Below are positions 44,330 through 54,494 of a stretch of DNA of 60,000 bases, piece by piece. The notes under the pieces are model-generated. The model saw only the letters and a list, made by a program, of their open reading frames with translations. It did not search any database and had not been told where the DNA came from. Location of the stretch: assembly GCF_030272615.1 (NCBI RefSeq), contig NC_081412.1, positions 40,790,791-40,850,790 on the forward strand. The letters are read 5' to 3'. The position numbers and the translations under genes were made by a program. The stretch comes from Cryptomeria japonica. Its lineage: Eukaryota > Streptophyta > Pinopsida > Cupressales > Cupressaceae. Position 1 is the first letter of the stretch, and each line of letters starts with the position of its first letter.

Positions 44330-47300
44330 ATGGAAGTGGGATCATCTTCTATTCCTGTTTTTGTTGCAAACCCAAGTGTAGTGGAGGTCAAGGATCATTC
44401 CAGGCCAATTTTCAAGTGGTATCCACATGTGGCTACCCAGGAAGATTTGTTTGGAGCATTTTCTCACATTCCAGAGGGAGTTGTGTATGTAGAGGATGTT
44501 AGGGCATACATTCATTGTCATATAGAGGACTTAGGAACTTCAGAAATCAAGGGAATGTATATGAGTGAACTAATAGGAGAATCTAGAAAGATCAAACTGG
44601 AATATAAACATATTGAAGAACTAGGGTTTACAGACATTATGGATATTCTAGAGTTTGAGGATGAGATAGTAAAATATATACTGAGTAGAGTACATGGGGA
44701 ATTCATATGGCTGAACAAACCTTACAAAATCACCAAGGAAGCCATCTAGGAAATTACTAGTTTGCCATCGGTAGGGAAACATCCAGACAAGAAAGTTTCA
44801 AACAACTTTGTGAGGAATATCACCGACACTACATTTGATAAAAGATCCATGAAAGTGAGAACTATCACTAACACGTACATCAAATTTGGAAGCATGATTA
44901 TTAGATATAAGGTAACTCAGTCAAACAGACTGAATTTTGTTTCCAGTTCATGTATTTTCGCTGCATATAAAATGATGAGAGATAATGTAAAGTTAGATCT
45001 ATATGGTTGGATGCTTGATGAGTTGTTAATCAATTTAGGAAAGATTAAGGGTGAGAAGAAGGGCACTTACCAATATGGGAAGTTGTTAGTCTGCTTGATG
45101 TTATATTTTTTGAATGATTCACCTGGTTCTGGTAAAAGACAATGGGATTTTGCCATTCCAGTAGGAAGACAATTGAAATAGTCAATTGCTGCATTAGGAA
45201 GTCAGAGAGATGATAAGATATGGGGGTATTTTAAGGCATTTGAAAAATCTATGAGGTCTAGGGTAAGGGTACCTGAGCATATAATAGAAAAATACTCTAT
45301 CAACATATGCTTCATGGTAAAGAAGGTTGAGACTCTCATGGAAGAATTTAATTCATGAAAGATTTGGATTAAAGAAATGGGCTATGAAGTAGATGCATAG
45401 ATTCTTGATGCCTATGAGAAAATGCTAATTGATGCACCAATAGATGAGAAAGAGAAGCCCTATGGTACTGCACAACAGAAAAATCAAGAGCTTGAAACAG
45501 AGTTCAACTAGAAGAAAAGGGAGAAACAAGAAGGAAAAGAAAGTAAATTTGTACAGAAGGTCTCAAAGGACATAAAGGAACTAGTTGATTTTATCTCGGA
45601 GAAAGGTAGAAAGAGGAAGGATCTGAAAGTTCATATTGAACCTGTTACTGTAGATTTTGAATCAGAGGATGACACACCGTTAGCATTTAAGAGGGTTTCT
45701 AGGAAGAAACTAGAGGAAACAAAGGTGGAAGAAAAGAAACAACCAGTTAGGAAGGTCACAATCAAGATACCAACACAAAAACAAGCACCTAAAGCTACAC
45801 CTATAGCTACATCCGGTATTGCCAAGAGGAAGAAGAAAGATGACACTGATTCTGGTAAGCTTTCACCTAGAACTTGTGTAGAAATTGTAGATGAAATCAC
45901 AAAAGATGGCATGTTGAAGAATGTTAAAGTTTATTATGAAAACTTAGAGGATGATGAGTAGAGAGAGCTAGAAAAAGCAATCCTATTATACTTGGATATC
46001 TATAAGAAAGCCTTAATAGAGATAGAAAATCAAATACTGACTGAGTTATATAACATGTTAGATGCTAGAGGATTATCTACTATGCAAGAAGATAAACACA
46101 TTAAAATGCAAGAACTATTAGCTATATGTGTTACTATAGCTCCAGATGAAATGGAAAATACAATTGAGGCGATAGACATTAAAGTCTTCAATAGAAAACA
46201 TAGGATAACTAGTCTGATGCTAGGGACAGTGAATGAAGTAATAAAGGAAACTCAAAAAGAATGGATTGAATTTTTGGGAGAATACAAAGGATTATTTACT
46301 TCACCGGAGACCAAGACAGACATTTTAGATACCCCAATTGAAGGAAAAGGAAAAGAGATTATGGGCACTTCACCATCAGTTTTGAAAAATATCAAGATAG
46401 TAGAAATTGAGCCACCGGTAAATATAGATGCACATATATCATTTAATATTGAGAATGAATTAGTTAACATTGTACATGATACTAATATTGAGGATAATTG
46501 TCCTCCAGATACAAATGTATAGGTTGAGGATAATGATCCTATAGAGGAATCGATAGTTACACAGACTGCACCAAGTGGCGAAGCCACCGGTGCAAGTGAG
46601 GAGGTCATAAACGAGAAAACAAGGGAATCCAATAGGGAACCAGTTGTTAGCCCATTATTATTGTCAATTGACACTTCTCAAGTAGAAAAGAAAACCATCA
46701 CAGAGATGAGTCCCACTGAACTGATGATGATGGCTATTAAAAAATTGATGAAGGAGGGAACCACAGACAAGGGGATTATAGATCAATCAATCACTGTTTT
46801 ACACAGATTGGTCCTCGAGTGTAAGATTGAAAATGAAGCGAGCCCTTCTGGAAATCTTAAGGTAATCACTGAGCACATATCAAAAGACTTTCAATCCTTA
46901 CAACAAATTTCTAACCGACAAGCATTAGAAAGATTTACTCAGGATAAGAGAGACGCTTTTGATCAGGTAATTGAAACAGAGAAGAAAAATATTGAGGAGA
47001 AGCTAATTCTAATAGAAAACTCTTTGAAACATTGTACAAATATATATAGGGTATGATGCAATACTGAAATACTTACAACAAATGTAGATAAAAAGATAAA
47101 AGGGATTCAGAAGAAAATTGTAAGTATTGCTCTCTTTTGATGGATTAGATTCATTGACTACATCAATTGATGGTCAAATTTTGATTTTGGAGAAACAAAT
47201 TTCTGCTCTTGAGAAGGAAAGAGACAAAATAATTTGAAGAGCTAGAAGTTTGAGAGGCTTGGTGAGTCCAAGATTGGATTCACTCTCTGCACATAAGAAA

Positions 47301-47451
47301 GAATGCATGGATATGGTAGGAAAGCCCACACCAAAAGAGGTAAATGAGAGAATCTTTTGCACATTTGTTGAGTGGACTTGAATCTATTTCTGACATAATG
47401 AAAACCAGCTAGGATACCTATGTGGAGTTACTGGAGAAGGATTATTCATAA
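44330..47451 (+). pseudogene. E6 ORF2: long protein of unknown function in place of pol
   Basis: One frame stays coherent from ATG 44330 to the stop at 47054-47056, about 909 codons. It has stops at 44747, 45179, near 45356, 45401 and 45510, then 45959 and 46520. After a frameshift a coiled-coil tail (LEKQISALEKERDK) continues to about 47451. The N-terminal third contains KPYKITKEAI, a stop, then EITSLPSVGKHPDKK. This resembles the I-t...vTGLP..G signature of the plant-mobile or 'putative plant transposon protein' domains found as extra ORFs in retroelements. Next comes a Lys/Glu-rich basic middle (about 45500-45960) and a helical C-terminal half. No catalytic motif is seen. Confidence 0.65.
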
Positions 47452-47737
47452 ATTTGGAAGTTGGTCAAGCTCCAGTAAGACATTTTTGGAGGTATTCACT
47501 ATACAGTTCTTATTCTTTGACAATTTTTTTGGGCATTGATGTCAAAGGGGGAGTAGTATAGATGTGAAAAGAATAAAATATTTGTATACATTAGGGGGAG
47601 TTAAAGAATTTTGAAGTTTTTGGTGATATAGAGTATTTTGCATATTTAGCTCAAGGGGAGCAAGACATGATGAAACCAAGAGATAAACCTTGACCATTTT
47701 TCACATGAGTGTTGCCATCAATGCCAAAGGGTGAGAT
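47452..47737 (+). other. E6 3' untranslated region with several polypurine tracts
   Basis: Tracts occur at about 47543 (CAAAGGGGGAGT), 47603 (TAGGGGGAGT), 47652 (CAAGGGGAGC) and 47725 (CAAAGGGTGAGA). The last, imperfect one abuts the 3' LTR. No coding is seen. Confidence 0.7.
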
Positions 47738-48668
47738 TGTTGGCAATTGACACTCTATTGGTTGGTTTCACTATGTTGTCAATGATGGAAACATGATTTT
47801 GTGTTCTGGCTTCATATGGTGTATTGGTAGGCACTTCACAGATGTTACACCGACACTGACATTGGCAGGTCAGAAGATTTCTTTGGTGACCGACAATGCA
47901 AGCCGACTTGGTATAGTAAAAGTTATTGGTACTGGAGGTCGGAAGATCTTGGATCTAGCATCGAAAACTTGTTTTAATGTTTATATATTCATGTTATCTA
48001 GTCGACATGTAATCTGATATTGTATATATCTTTGTAAGCTGACATAAGGCATAAAGTTGTATAGGGTATATAGGGCAGTTTGATTAGACCATTTTGTGAT
48101 ATAAGGAGATAGACATGAGATAGGAGATTATGATGATGTAAATGTAATGTGATGTGAAATATATAAGAGAGATTATGTATGTGAGGAATTTATTGTAAGG
48201 GTTATTCCGATAAAGGGGTTTAGGGTTTCTAACTAGAAACAGAGCTTAAACCGAAACTATCTTCTGGCATAGAAGATGTTATCTTAGCAGTTCACACTTC
48301 TCTAGATTGTTGTCTATAATTTTATGTAGTCAGTGAGGCTCCTATTGTGATTGAAAAGTGTGCTCTAGGTTGTAAGCCTTCCTGTAAGTGTAGGCCCATC
48401 ATATATTGTAATATCTCTTCATATGGCCAATGGATTGATATTGTGGGTCACAAATCCCACTGTGGTTTTTCCTCTTTGAGGTTTTCCATGTATAAATATT
48501 TGTGTTATGATTCTCATTTATGTGTTTGGCTTATTGGTTTCTTAACTTCTTTCAATTTTGTTTATACTGATATACCGGTTGGTGTATGAATGTTTTGTTA
48601 AAACTAAAATCTACTATTCTAGTATAACACTGATTCACCCCCCCTCTCAGTGTTATTGGTTTCCAAAA
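47738..48668 (+). repeat. E6 3' LTR
   Basis: 931 bp, TGTTGGCAATTGACAC...TTTCCAAAA, aligned with 41902-42807. The hairpin position reads CTGTAAGTGTAG (48382-48393). The end motif is CACCCCCCCTCTCAGTG. Confidence 0.9.
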
Positions 48669-48673
48669 ATTTG

Positions 48674-49313
48674 GTCAACCGGTTCTGCTCCACTATAGTA
48701 GCATTCTTGAATAACTTGTATTCATTTTCTCACTCTTCTGAGTTCTTCAAGTGCATTTACAAGTTCTCCTTCAAGATCAACTTCTGCTTCCTCTTCTTCT
48801 TCACCTTCACTATCACTACCAAACACATCTTGTCGGTAGGAGTGATCTGCATGATCATTCTCATATGTTTGTCTCTCATCTTTTGATTCTTGTTCCATGA
48901 AGAGGTGGGTTCCTTTTTCATCATTGTTGTGGTTGCTAGTAGATCTACCTTCATCATCTGCAGATACATGAGATGCATTTCTCATCCTATCTTCACAAAC
49001 TAGTTATGTAGTGGTAGGCTCATTTCCATAGAGGTTCTTTAGTTTGTCCCATAAGATTTTTGTTGATCTGCATCTATCCACCTATGAGGAGATATCATCT
49101 GATAACCCATAGAGTATAGCCTTCATTGCTGCTTCATTGCACTGGTTTCTTCTTTATGTATCTAAGTCAATGGGAGGACTGACTTTACTAGGGCAACCAA
49201 TTACAACATATATCCACACATCAAATCCTAGGGAGGACAAGTAGACTTCCATTCTGCAACTCCAAACAAAATAGTTTAAACCATCAAAAATTGGAGCGAG
49301 GATTGACACTAAA
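48674..49313 (-). pseudogene. E4 gag, N-terminal part
   Basis: The minus strand reads FDGLNYFVWSCRMEVYLSSLGF from about 49290, the same copia gag start as in E3. A stop (TAA) lies at 49154-49156. A TAG at 49082-49084 sits at the same codon as in E3. The acidic segment QDVFGSDSEGEEEEEAE near 48790-48840 matches E3. One extra A near 48725 shifts the frame. The rest of gag lies left of E6. Confidence 0.8.
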
Positions 49314-49379
49314 TAAACCATTGTGTCCTTAAGCCAGAATCCTCCCAAGCTAAAGAAAGCTTATCAATAGGGAACCTAG

Positions 49380-49391
49380 GCTCTGATACCA
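49380..49391 (-). other. E4 primer-binding site
   Basis: The minus strand reads TGGTATCAGAGC two bases from the LTR end (plus strand TGTTAGATAC at 49394). Confidence 0.9.
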
Positions 49392-49393
49392 AT

Positions 49394-51604
49394 TGTTAGA
49401 TACAATGTGCCACTGAGATGGGGGTGAATCAATGCTATTCAATTTCTTTTCCCTTAAACACCTAAGTATATATACTGGTTAACATACTAAATCCAAGATA
49501 ACCTACTGGTATGCTAAGGAGAGATTACTCAATGCAATCATACACAAGGGGACATCAAATAACACCAGCATGTACGAGGAAACCCAAGATGGGAAAAACC
49601 TTGGTGAGAAATGCTGCTGGAGTCTATTGCTCCAATCCAGCCTCACAATGAGTCTCTAATTACAATGTTTAGGGCACCAACCCAAGGAGCACCAACCCTT
49701 GATTTAGGGCACCAACTCAAGGAGCTACAACCCCTGATTTAGGGCACCAACCCCTGCACCGAGCTCCAATTCAGTGATCTTTAATAGACAATCAGTTGCA
49801 AAAGTACTAGCCATGTTACAAATGAAATTTGTAACTTCTTCAAATCTCTCTGTTGGATCTTCTATCCAGTCCATTGCCGCTTCTACTCTCTGTCGGTTAT
49901 GCTCTCTCTCGGTTCTCTCTGTAACACTATAGATCTCCACCGGTAATATCTTCTACCTATTCTCTCTGCTTCCCTTCTCTTTAATCTTTTGCAAATCTCT
50001 TATGTCGGTATGGTCACTATTGGTTGTCTCCTTTGTCAGACTCAATGGCTGACTGTCGGTAGCCTCACTATTGTTGGTTGAACTGTTCAACCCGATTCTC
50101 TCTCTCACTCAGTCTCTCCTCTAATAGTAGTCGAGCACTTGACTAATTTTTTCTCACATGCAGCAACACTCTCTCATCCAGTGACACCCATCTCTGATTT
50201 TGGCTTGCATATTTATTAACAGGTTTTCCTGCCAAAAACCAATTCAAACTTTGGGTGGTTAGGGTTTCCTCATTGACTTCGAGGTAAACCAAATCCAATC
50301 AAATGTCATTTGGTCTGATTCCTAGATTGATGAACTATAATTCATCAATCAAACCCACCATTGTCGTGCCTTCTTGATGACGCCTTCTATTTTTAGCAGT
50401 CTTCTTTTTAGGTTGACAATGGATTTCTTAGTCGATCACCAAGAAAAGATTTTTAGTTTCCTTCACTTGCCTCAATCTACTCAAATAGTTTATGTTGGAG
50501 ATCTGATGTCCATTTACCTCGAGCTGCAAAAATCTTTTGTTCATCTCATGGATCTCGCATTCAACATAAATGTCGACCTCTCACCAGCTACCTCGCCACC
50601 TGACACTTCACCGACTCAACACACTGACCTTTGCATGTATGCCACTTCATCTCCACATGGAAATTGTGTCAGCATCTACATTTGCTTGAATATCTATGTT
50701 GGTTTAGATGGGATCACCGACCAACTCCATTACCAGGTTCCTCTATCGGGTTACTATCCCTACCAGTTAAACCCTTAACTGGTCTTCTTTCAATCTTGCA
50801 CTCTTCTTCTCTTCTAGTGGAACACTCAACTAGTCATTAGATGGGAGTCTTATGCATCTATACCTTGTCCATATTACTAGTGAACATACTTACTGGTAAA
50901 CCCCTTGATGACACCATGCCATCAACCTTCAACATAATCCATATTCAATCCGGCCATTGTCCTTTGTCTGTTGTTGCTCAGCCTTTCCTTCTTCATCATT
51001 AGACTAGAAAACATCTCAATCGATTTGTCAAGGTGACAAACTCATCACTCTACATCAGTGCCAACAACTCATCATGCCTTTTCTATCGGTCTAGTGCATA
51101 TCCCCAATTTCATGCACTAGAGACACCTTTTTGATTCATCAATATATTTGGTGTGAGCCTTCAAACTCTTGGCTTCAACTTATCTATCTTGCACCACTGT
51201 GGCTTTCCTATTTCAAAAGTATATCTTTAGCCAAACACATGTGATCTGGTTTGGGCACTCTTGCAGTCACTCTTCACTTCAAATGGTGACTGCACCTATA
51301 TCCATTAAGAGTCATGTTGTTTTGTATCCACACAACATACTGGTGACCTGTACATCCTGCCTCATCATCACAATCAACAACCCAACTTCTAGATGTTAGC
51401 ATTTACTAGTTTTTATATCATATATGTCTCTTATCCATATCTTCAACACAAGTCAAACACTAACTTGTGTACCGGTGACTTGCAACACTAAGTAACATCA
51501 GAGATATCAGATCTTCTATGCATCTAGGAAAGTGTTGTACATACATCTCTTATACCAGTAGCCATCCTATATTGGTTGACATCAATGACAACACAATGCC
51601 AACA
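49394..51604 (-). repeat. E4 5' LTR
   Basis: Plus-strand ends TGTTAGATACAATG...CACAATGCCAACA, 2211 bp, paired with 22646-24981. Short plus-strand frames inside (50374-50840) are non-coding LTR sequence. Confidence 0.85.
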
Positions 51605-52447
51605 ATTCTCACCAAGAAGAAGATGAAGAGACTGAGTGTGAGGAAGAACAGGGTTGAAGTGTTCAACCGGCAACAGAGAGAACTAGCAGCCAACCATTGA
51701 GTCTAACAGAGGAGTAAATTAGTAGTGACATAACTAGGAGAGAATAATTCTAGAAGACAATAGATAAGGAAAGAAAATAACCGATAGAGGGTAGTACTGG
51801 TGGAGAGAAGCAATGTAGAAGAGAGAACCAGCAAAGAGTAGAACCAACAGAGAGAGAACCAACAAAGAAAGAACATGCAAAGAAGAAGAAGAGTCTGAAC
51901 CGATGAAGGTGCAACAAAGAGTAAGGTTGCAAAATGAGATAAGGTTGCAGTAGTGAGAGGGTGAGCAGAAAACTGATAGAGTATTGGAGAGAGGAGAATC
52001 GGTGGAGAGATTTATAGAAGAGTTACAAAATTCATTTGTAACAAGACTATTACTTTTGTATTTGAATATGTTCATTGAAGATTATTGAGTTGGAGCTTGA
52101 TATAGGGATTGTAGCTCCTTGGGTTGGTTCCCTAAATCAAGGGTTGGTGCTCCTTGGGTTGGTGCCCTAAACATTGTTATCAAAGATTCATTGTGAGGCT
52201 AGATTAGAGCAATAGACTCCAGCAACATTTCTCACCGAGGTTTTTCCCATCTTGGGTTTTCCTTGTATATGTTGGTGTTATGTGATGTCCCTTTCATGTG
52301 TGATTGCATTTATGATAGTCTCCTATCTAACCGGTAAGTATACTTTGTGTTAGATCTGATAACCGATATACACACATAGGATAGATACAGGGAAAAGTTT
52401 GAAAACCACTGATTCACCCCCCTCTTAATGGCACATTGTGTCTAACA
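51605..52447 (+). repeat. E3 3' LTR, right part
   Basis: It resumes at ATTCTCACCAAGAAG, matching 16879 onward in the 5' LTR, and ends CACATTGTGTCTAACA. Together with 21010-22645 it gives about 2479 bp, close to the 2459 bp of the 5' LTR. Confidence 0.85.
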
Positions 52448-52795
52448 ATAATGCCACCTAAGGGGTCATAGGATACCATATGACCCCTTAGAACACTATA
52501 TGACTCATAACGACACCAAATGGTGTCATAAGGGGTCATAGAACACCATATGACCTCTTAGGACACCATACGACCCAGAATGACACCTTATGGAGTGCTA
52601 AGGGGTCATATGGTGTCTTAAGGGGTCATGGGAGACCATATGACCCTAACAACACATAAGGGGAGGGGTCATAGGGTGTCTGAAGGGGTCATAGAACACC
52701 ATATGACCCCTTAGGACACCATATGACTCATAAGGACACTATATAATAACACCAAATGGTATCCTAAGGGGTGGTATCCTAAGAGTGATGAATAA
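52448..52795. repeat. 20-bp minisatellite, right block
   Basis: The same two-orientation TCATATGGTGTCCTAAGGGG family as 13771-14795, beginning a few bases after the E3 LTR and ending at the E7 LTR. It indicates that E3 and its nested load interrupted, or landed beside, one array. Confidence 0.85.
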
Positions 52796-54216
52796 TGATG
52801 AATAATAGATACCCCAACTGGTACTGAGAGGGGGGGTGAATCAGTACAGGCAAAAATTCTCTCAACTTATATAACTAAAGCAATACCATCTATTTGTCAC
52901 CATTAGTAAACTTAACCATGGCAATACAGGTTAAACATAGTAAGACATCAGATACCATAAACTGATAAGTCTGAACACTTCAAATATGATCAATACTTGA
53001 TATCAACTTCACCCATAAACATATGCATGTGGTATACTAGTAATGCCATAACCTATTAACTTTGCATGCATACTCTTTCAAACAAATACTTCATAAACAT
53101 CACATGAAAAATGCATAACTCATAACACATAGATTTTTCATGCAGAAACCCAAATGGGAAAAACCATGGTGAGGATGAATACCCACAAGCTTGTTTTCGA
53201 ACTATTTTGAAGCTCGCCTTGTTAAGAGCCTAGTTTGGTTAAAGACTTTACAATAAGGTTCTGTTAGGAACCAATCTTGTTAGAGATCACTCGGTTAAGG
53301 GATGGCTATATACCCTGTTAAAGGTTGAAACCCTATTAAAGGTTACGTTGCTAGAGGATTTGAAGAAATCAATGATTTTGAGTCACTTGGTTACAGGTTT
53401 TACAATAATCCCATTAAAACTACCCGATAAAGGGATTTTCCATCTGTTGAAATGATTAGAAGACAACAAGAAAAAAATTGATTTGATAACAACACTACAT
53501 GCCAAGGCAGATCCTTTTCATTTCCTCTACTCTGCAATCACACTCTGCAGTTTTCCTCTTACTGGTGTGGCAAGTATCTCATCACTCAGATACACACAAC
53601 ATTTGCCAACAACTTTACAATAACAAACATCATCAACATTATAGACAAAATTCAGGTCGATAGCATAAACCCTAAAACCTAAGCATCTTAGGCTTACAAC
53701 ACATGTGGTCCAATCCTGACCGTCCAAATACATTGCATAGAGTAATCACAATTTCAAATAGATCACAAGACAATCTGCATCATTCATTCATCATCACATA
53801 TGGGAATCAGTAACCCATCACGCTTTCTTCTCATACCACTAAGAAGAATGATCATTCCCGAGGTAGACTTCAAACGCAATCAATCTTCTCATACCTCAAT
53901 CCTTCACGTGCACAAGGCTGACGTGGCACCTTGGTCTCATTCACATCTCTTAGCTAACTCATCACAGAGTATCATTGGTTGCATCGCACAAGTGAAATTG
54001 CCAAACCGCAAACCATAGAGCTGAGACTACCAATCGGTAGTCACACTTAGTGAAACCCTAGCACAGGTTCACTGTATCTCTTCCTACCTCTTCATACCTG
54101 CTTACTTGAACTATATTGACATCAATGACAACATACATTATCATCATATCAACATACCGGTTCACCATATGCTAACAATATCCAACAATCTCCCCATATG
54201 CCAACAATATCCAACA
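52796..54216 (-). repeat. E7 3' LTR
   Basis: Minus strand TGTTGGATATTG...ATTATTCATCA, 1421 bp. It contains the 'cctaacagaacc' and 'taatgggatt' phrases shared with the E1 LTR, the CACCCCCCTCTCAGT end motif (minus, about 52823-52843) and a 29-bp tandem duplication spanning the LTR/polypurine junction (54167-54224). Confidence 0.85.
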
Positions 54217-54494
54217 ATCTCCCCCTTTGACATTGATGGCAATACGTAGTGTAGCAATGCAACTGAAAACCTCATAGACTAGTGTATCTTCATCATCATA
54301 TATTTTCTTCCCATACATTAGTTATCTTCTCCCCCATACATCAGATATCTTCTCCCCCTTTGACAACAATGCCAAAGTGGAGGCACAAGCTTCCAAAATC
54401 TACTATGTTGCTCCCCTAAGGAGTATCATCCTTCAACACATCAATCCTGAAGAGTTTATCACTATAGCACTTGATTGATGTGGAGCACACAACT
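54217..54494 (-). other. E7 3' untranslated region and polypurine tract
   Basis: Reversed tract ATCTCCCCCTTTGACAT at 54217-54233 abuts the LTR. A second CTCCCCCTTTGAC lies near 54352-54364, with a related CTCCCCCAT between. No coding is seen. Confidence 0.75.

Larger units (their letters stand above)
41902..48668 (+). mobile_element. E6: copia-type element with gag plus an unknown ORF, no pol
   Basis: Inserted within E4 gag, with the exact TSD ATTTG at 41897-41901 and 48669-48673. Layout: 906-bp 5' LTR, tRNA-Met PBS, gag with four knuckle-like boxes, a roughly 1-kb-codon ORF in one frame, a 3' untranslated region with several polypurine tracts, and a 931-bp 3' LTR. No protease, integrase, RT or RNase H motif was found. 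It is non-autonomous by design as well as by decay. Confidence 0.9.
22646..51604 (-). mobile_element. E4: gag-only LTR element, reverse orientation, split by E5 and E6
   Basis: E4 lies inside the E3 3' LTR and belongs to the same family. In minus orientation: 5' LTR 49394-51604, PBS 49380-49391, gag 48674-49313 plus 40820-41896, 3' internal region 39931-40819 plus 24982-25375, 3' LTR 22646-24981. The flanks GTGCT (22641-22645) and ATTCT (51605-51609) match at 3 of 5 bases, a possible decayed TSD. Removing E4 restores a continuous E3 LTR (caagtgct | caccaagaag), which supports the nesting. Confidence 0.85.
15228..52447 (+). mobile_element. E3: gag-only LTR retrotransposon (TR-GAG type), split by E4
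   Basis: Its own parts are 15228-22645 plus 51605-52447, about 8.3 kb. Features are a 2.46-kb 5' LTR, a PBS, a single gag frame, a 1.46-kb non-coding 3' internal segment, repeated polypurine tracts and a 3' LTR split by E4. No protease, integrase, RT or RNase H sequence was found between gag and the 3' LTR. This matches the published TR-GAG class of non-autonomous plant elements. Flanks CCAAT (left) and ATAAT (right) do not form a clear TSD. Confidence 0.85.

Noticed and set aside
45631-45912. 93-codon minus-strand ORF
   Set aside because: Shadow of the Lys-rich E6 ORF2, giving Ser/Val/Phe-rich translation.
53527-54018. Short ORFs on both strands in the E7 LTR
   Set aside because: LTR sequence shared in part with the E1 LTR, where no equivalent frame is seen.
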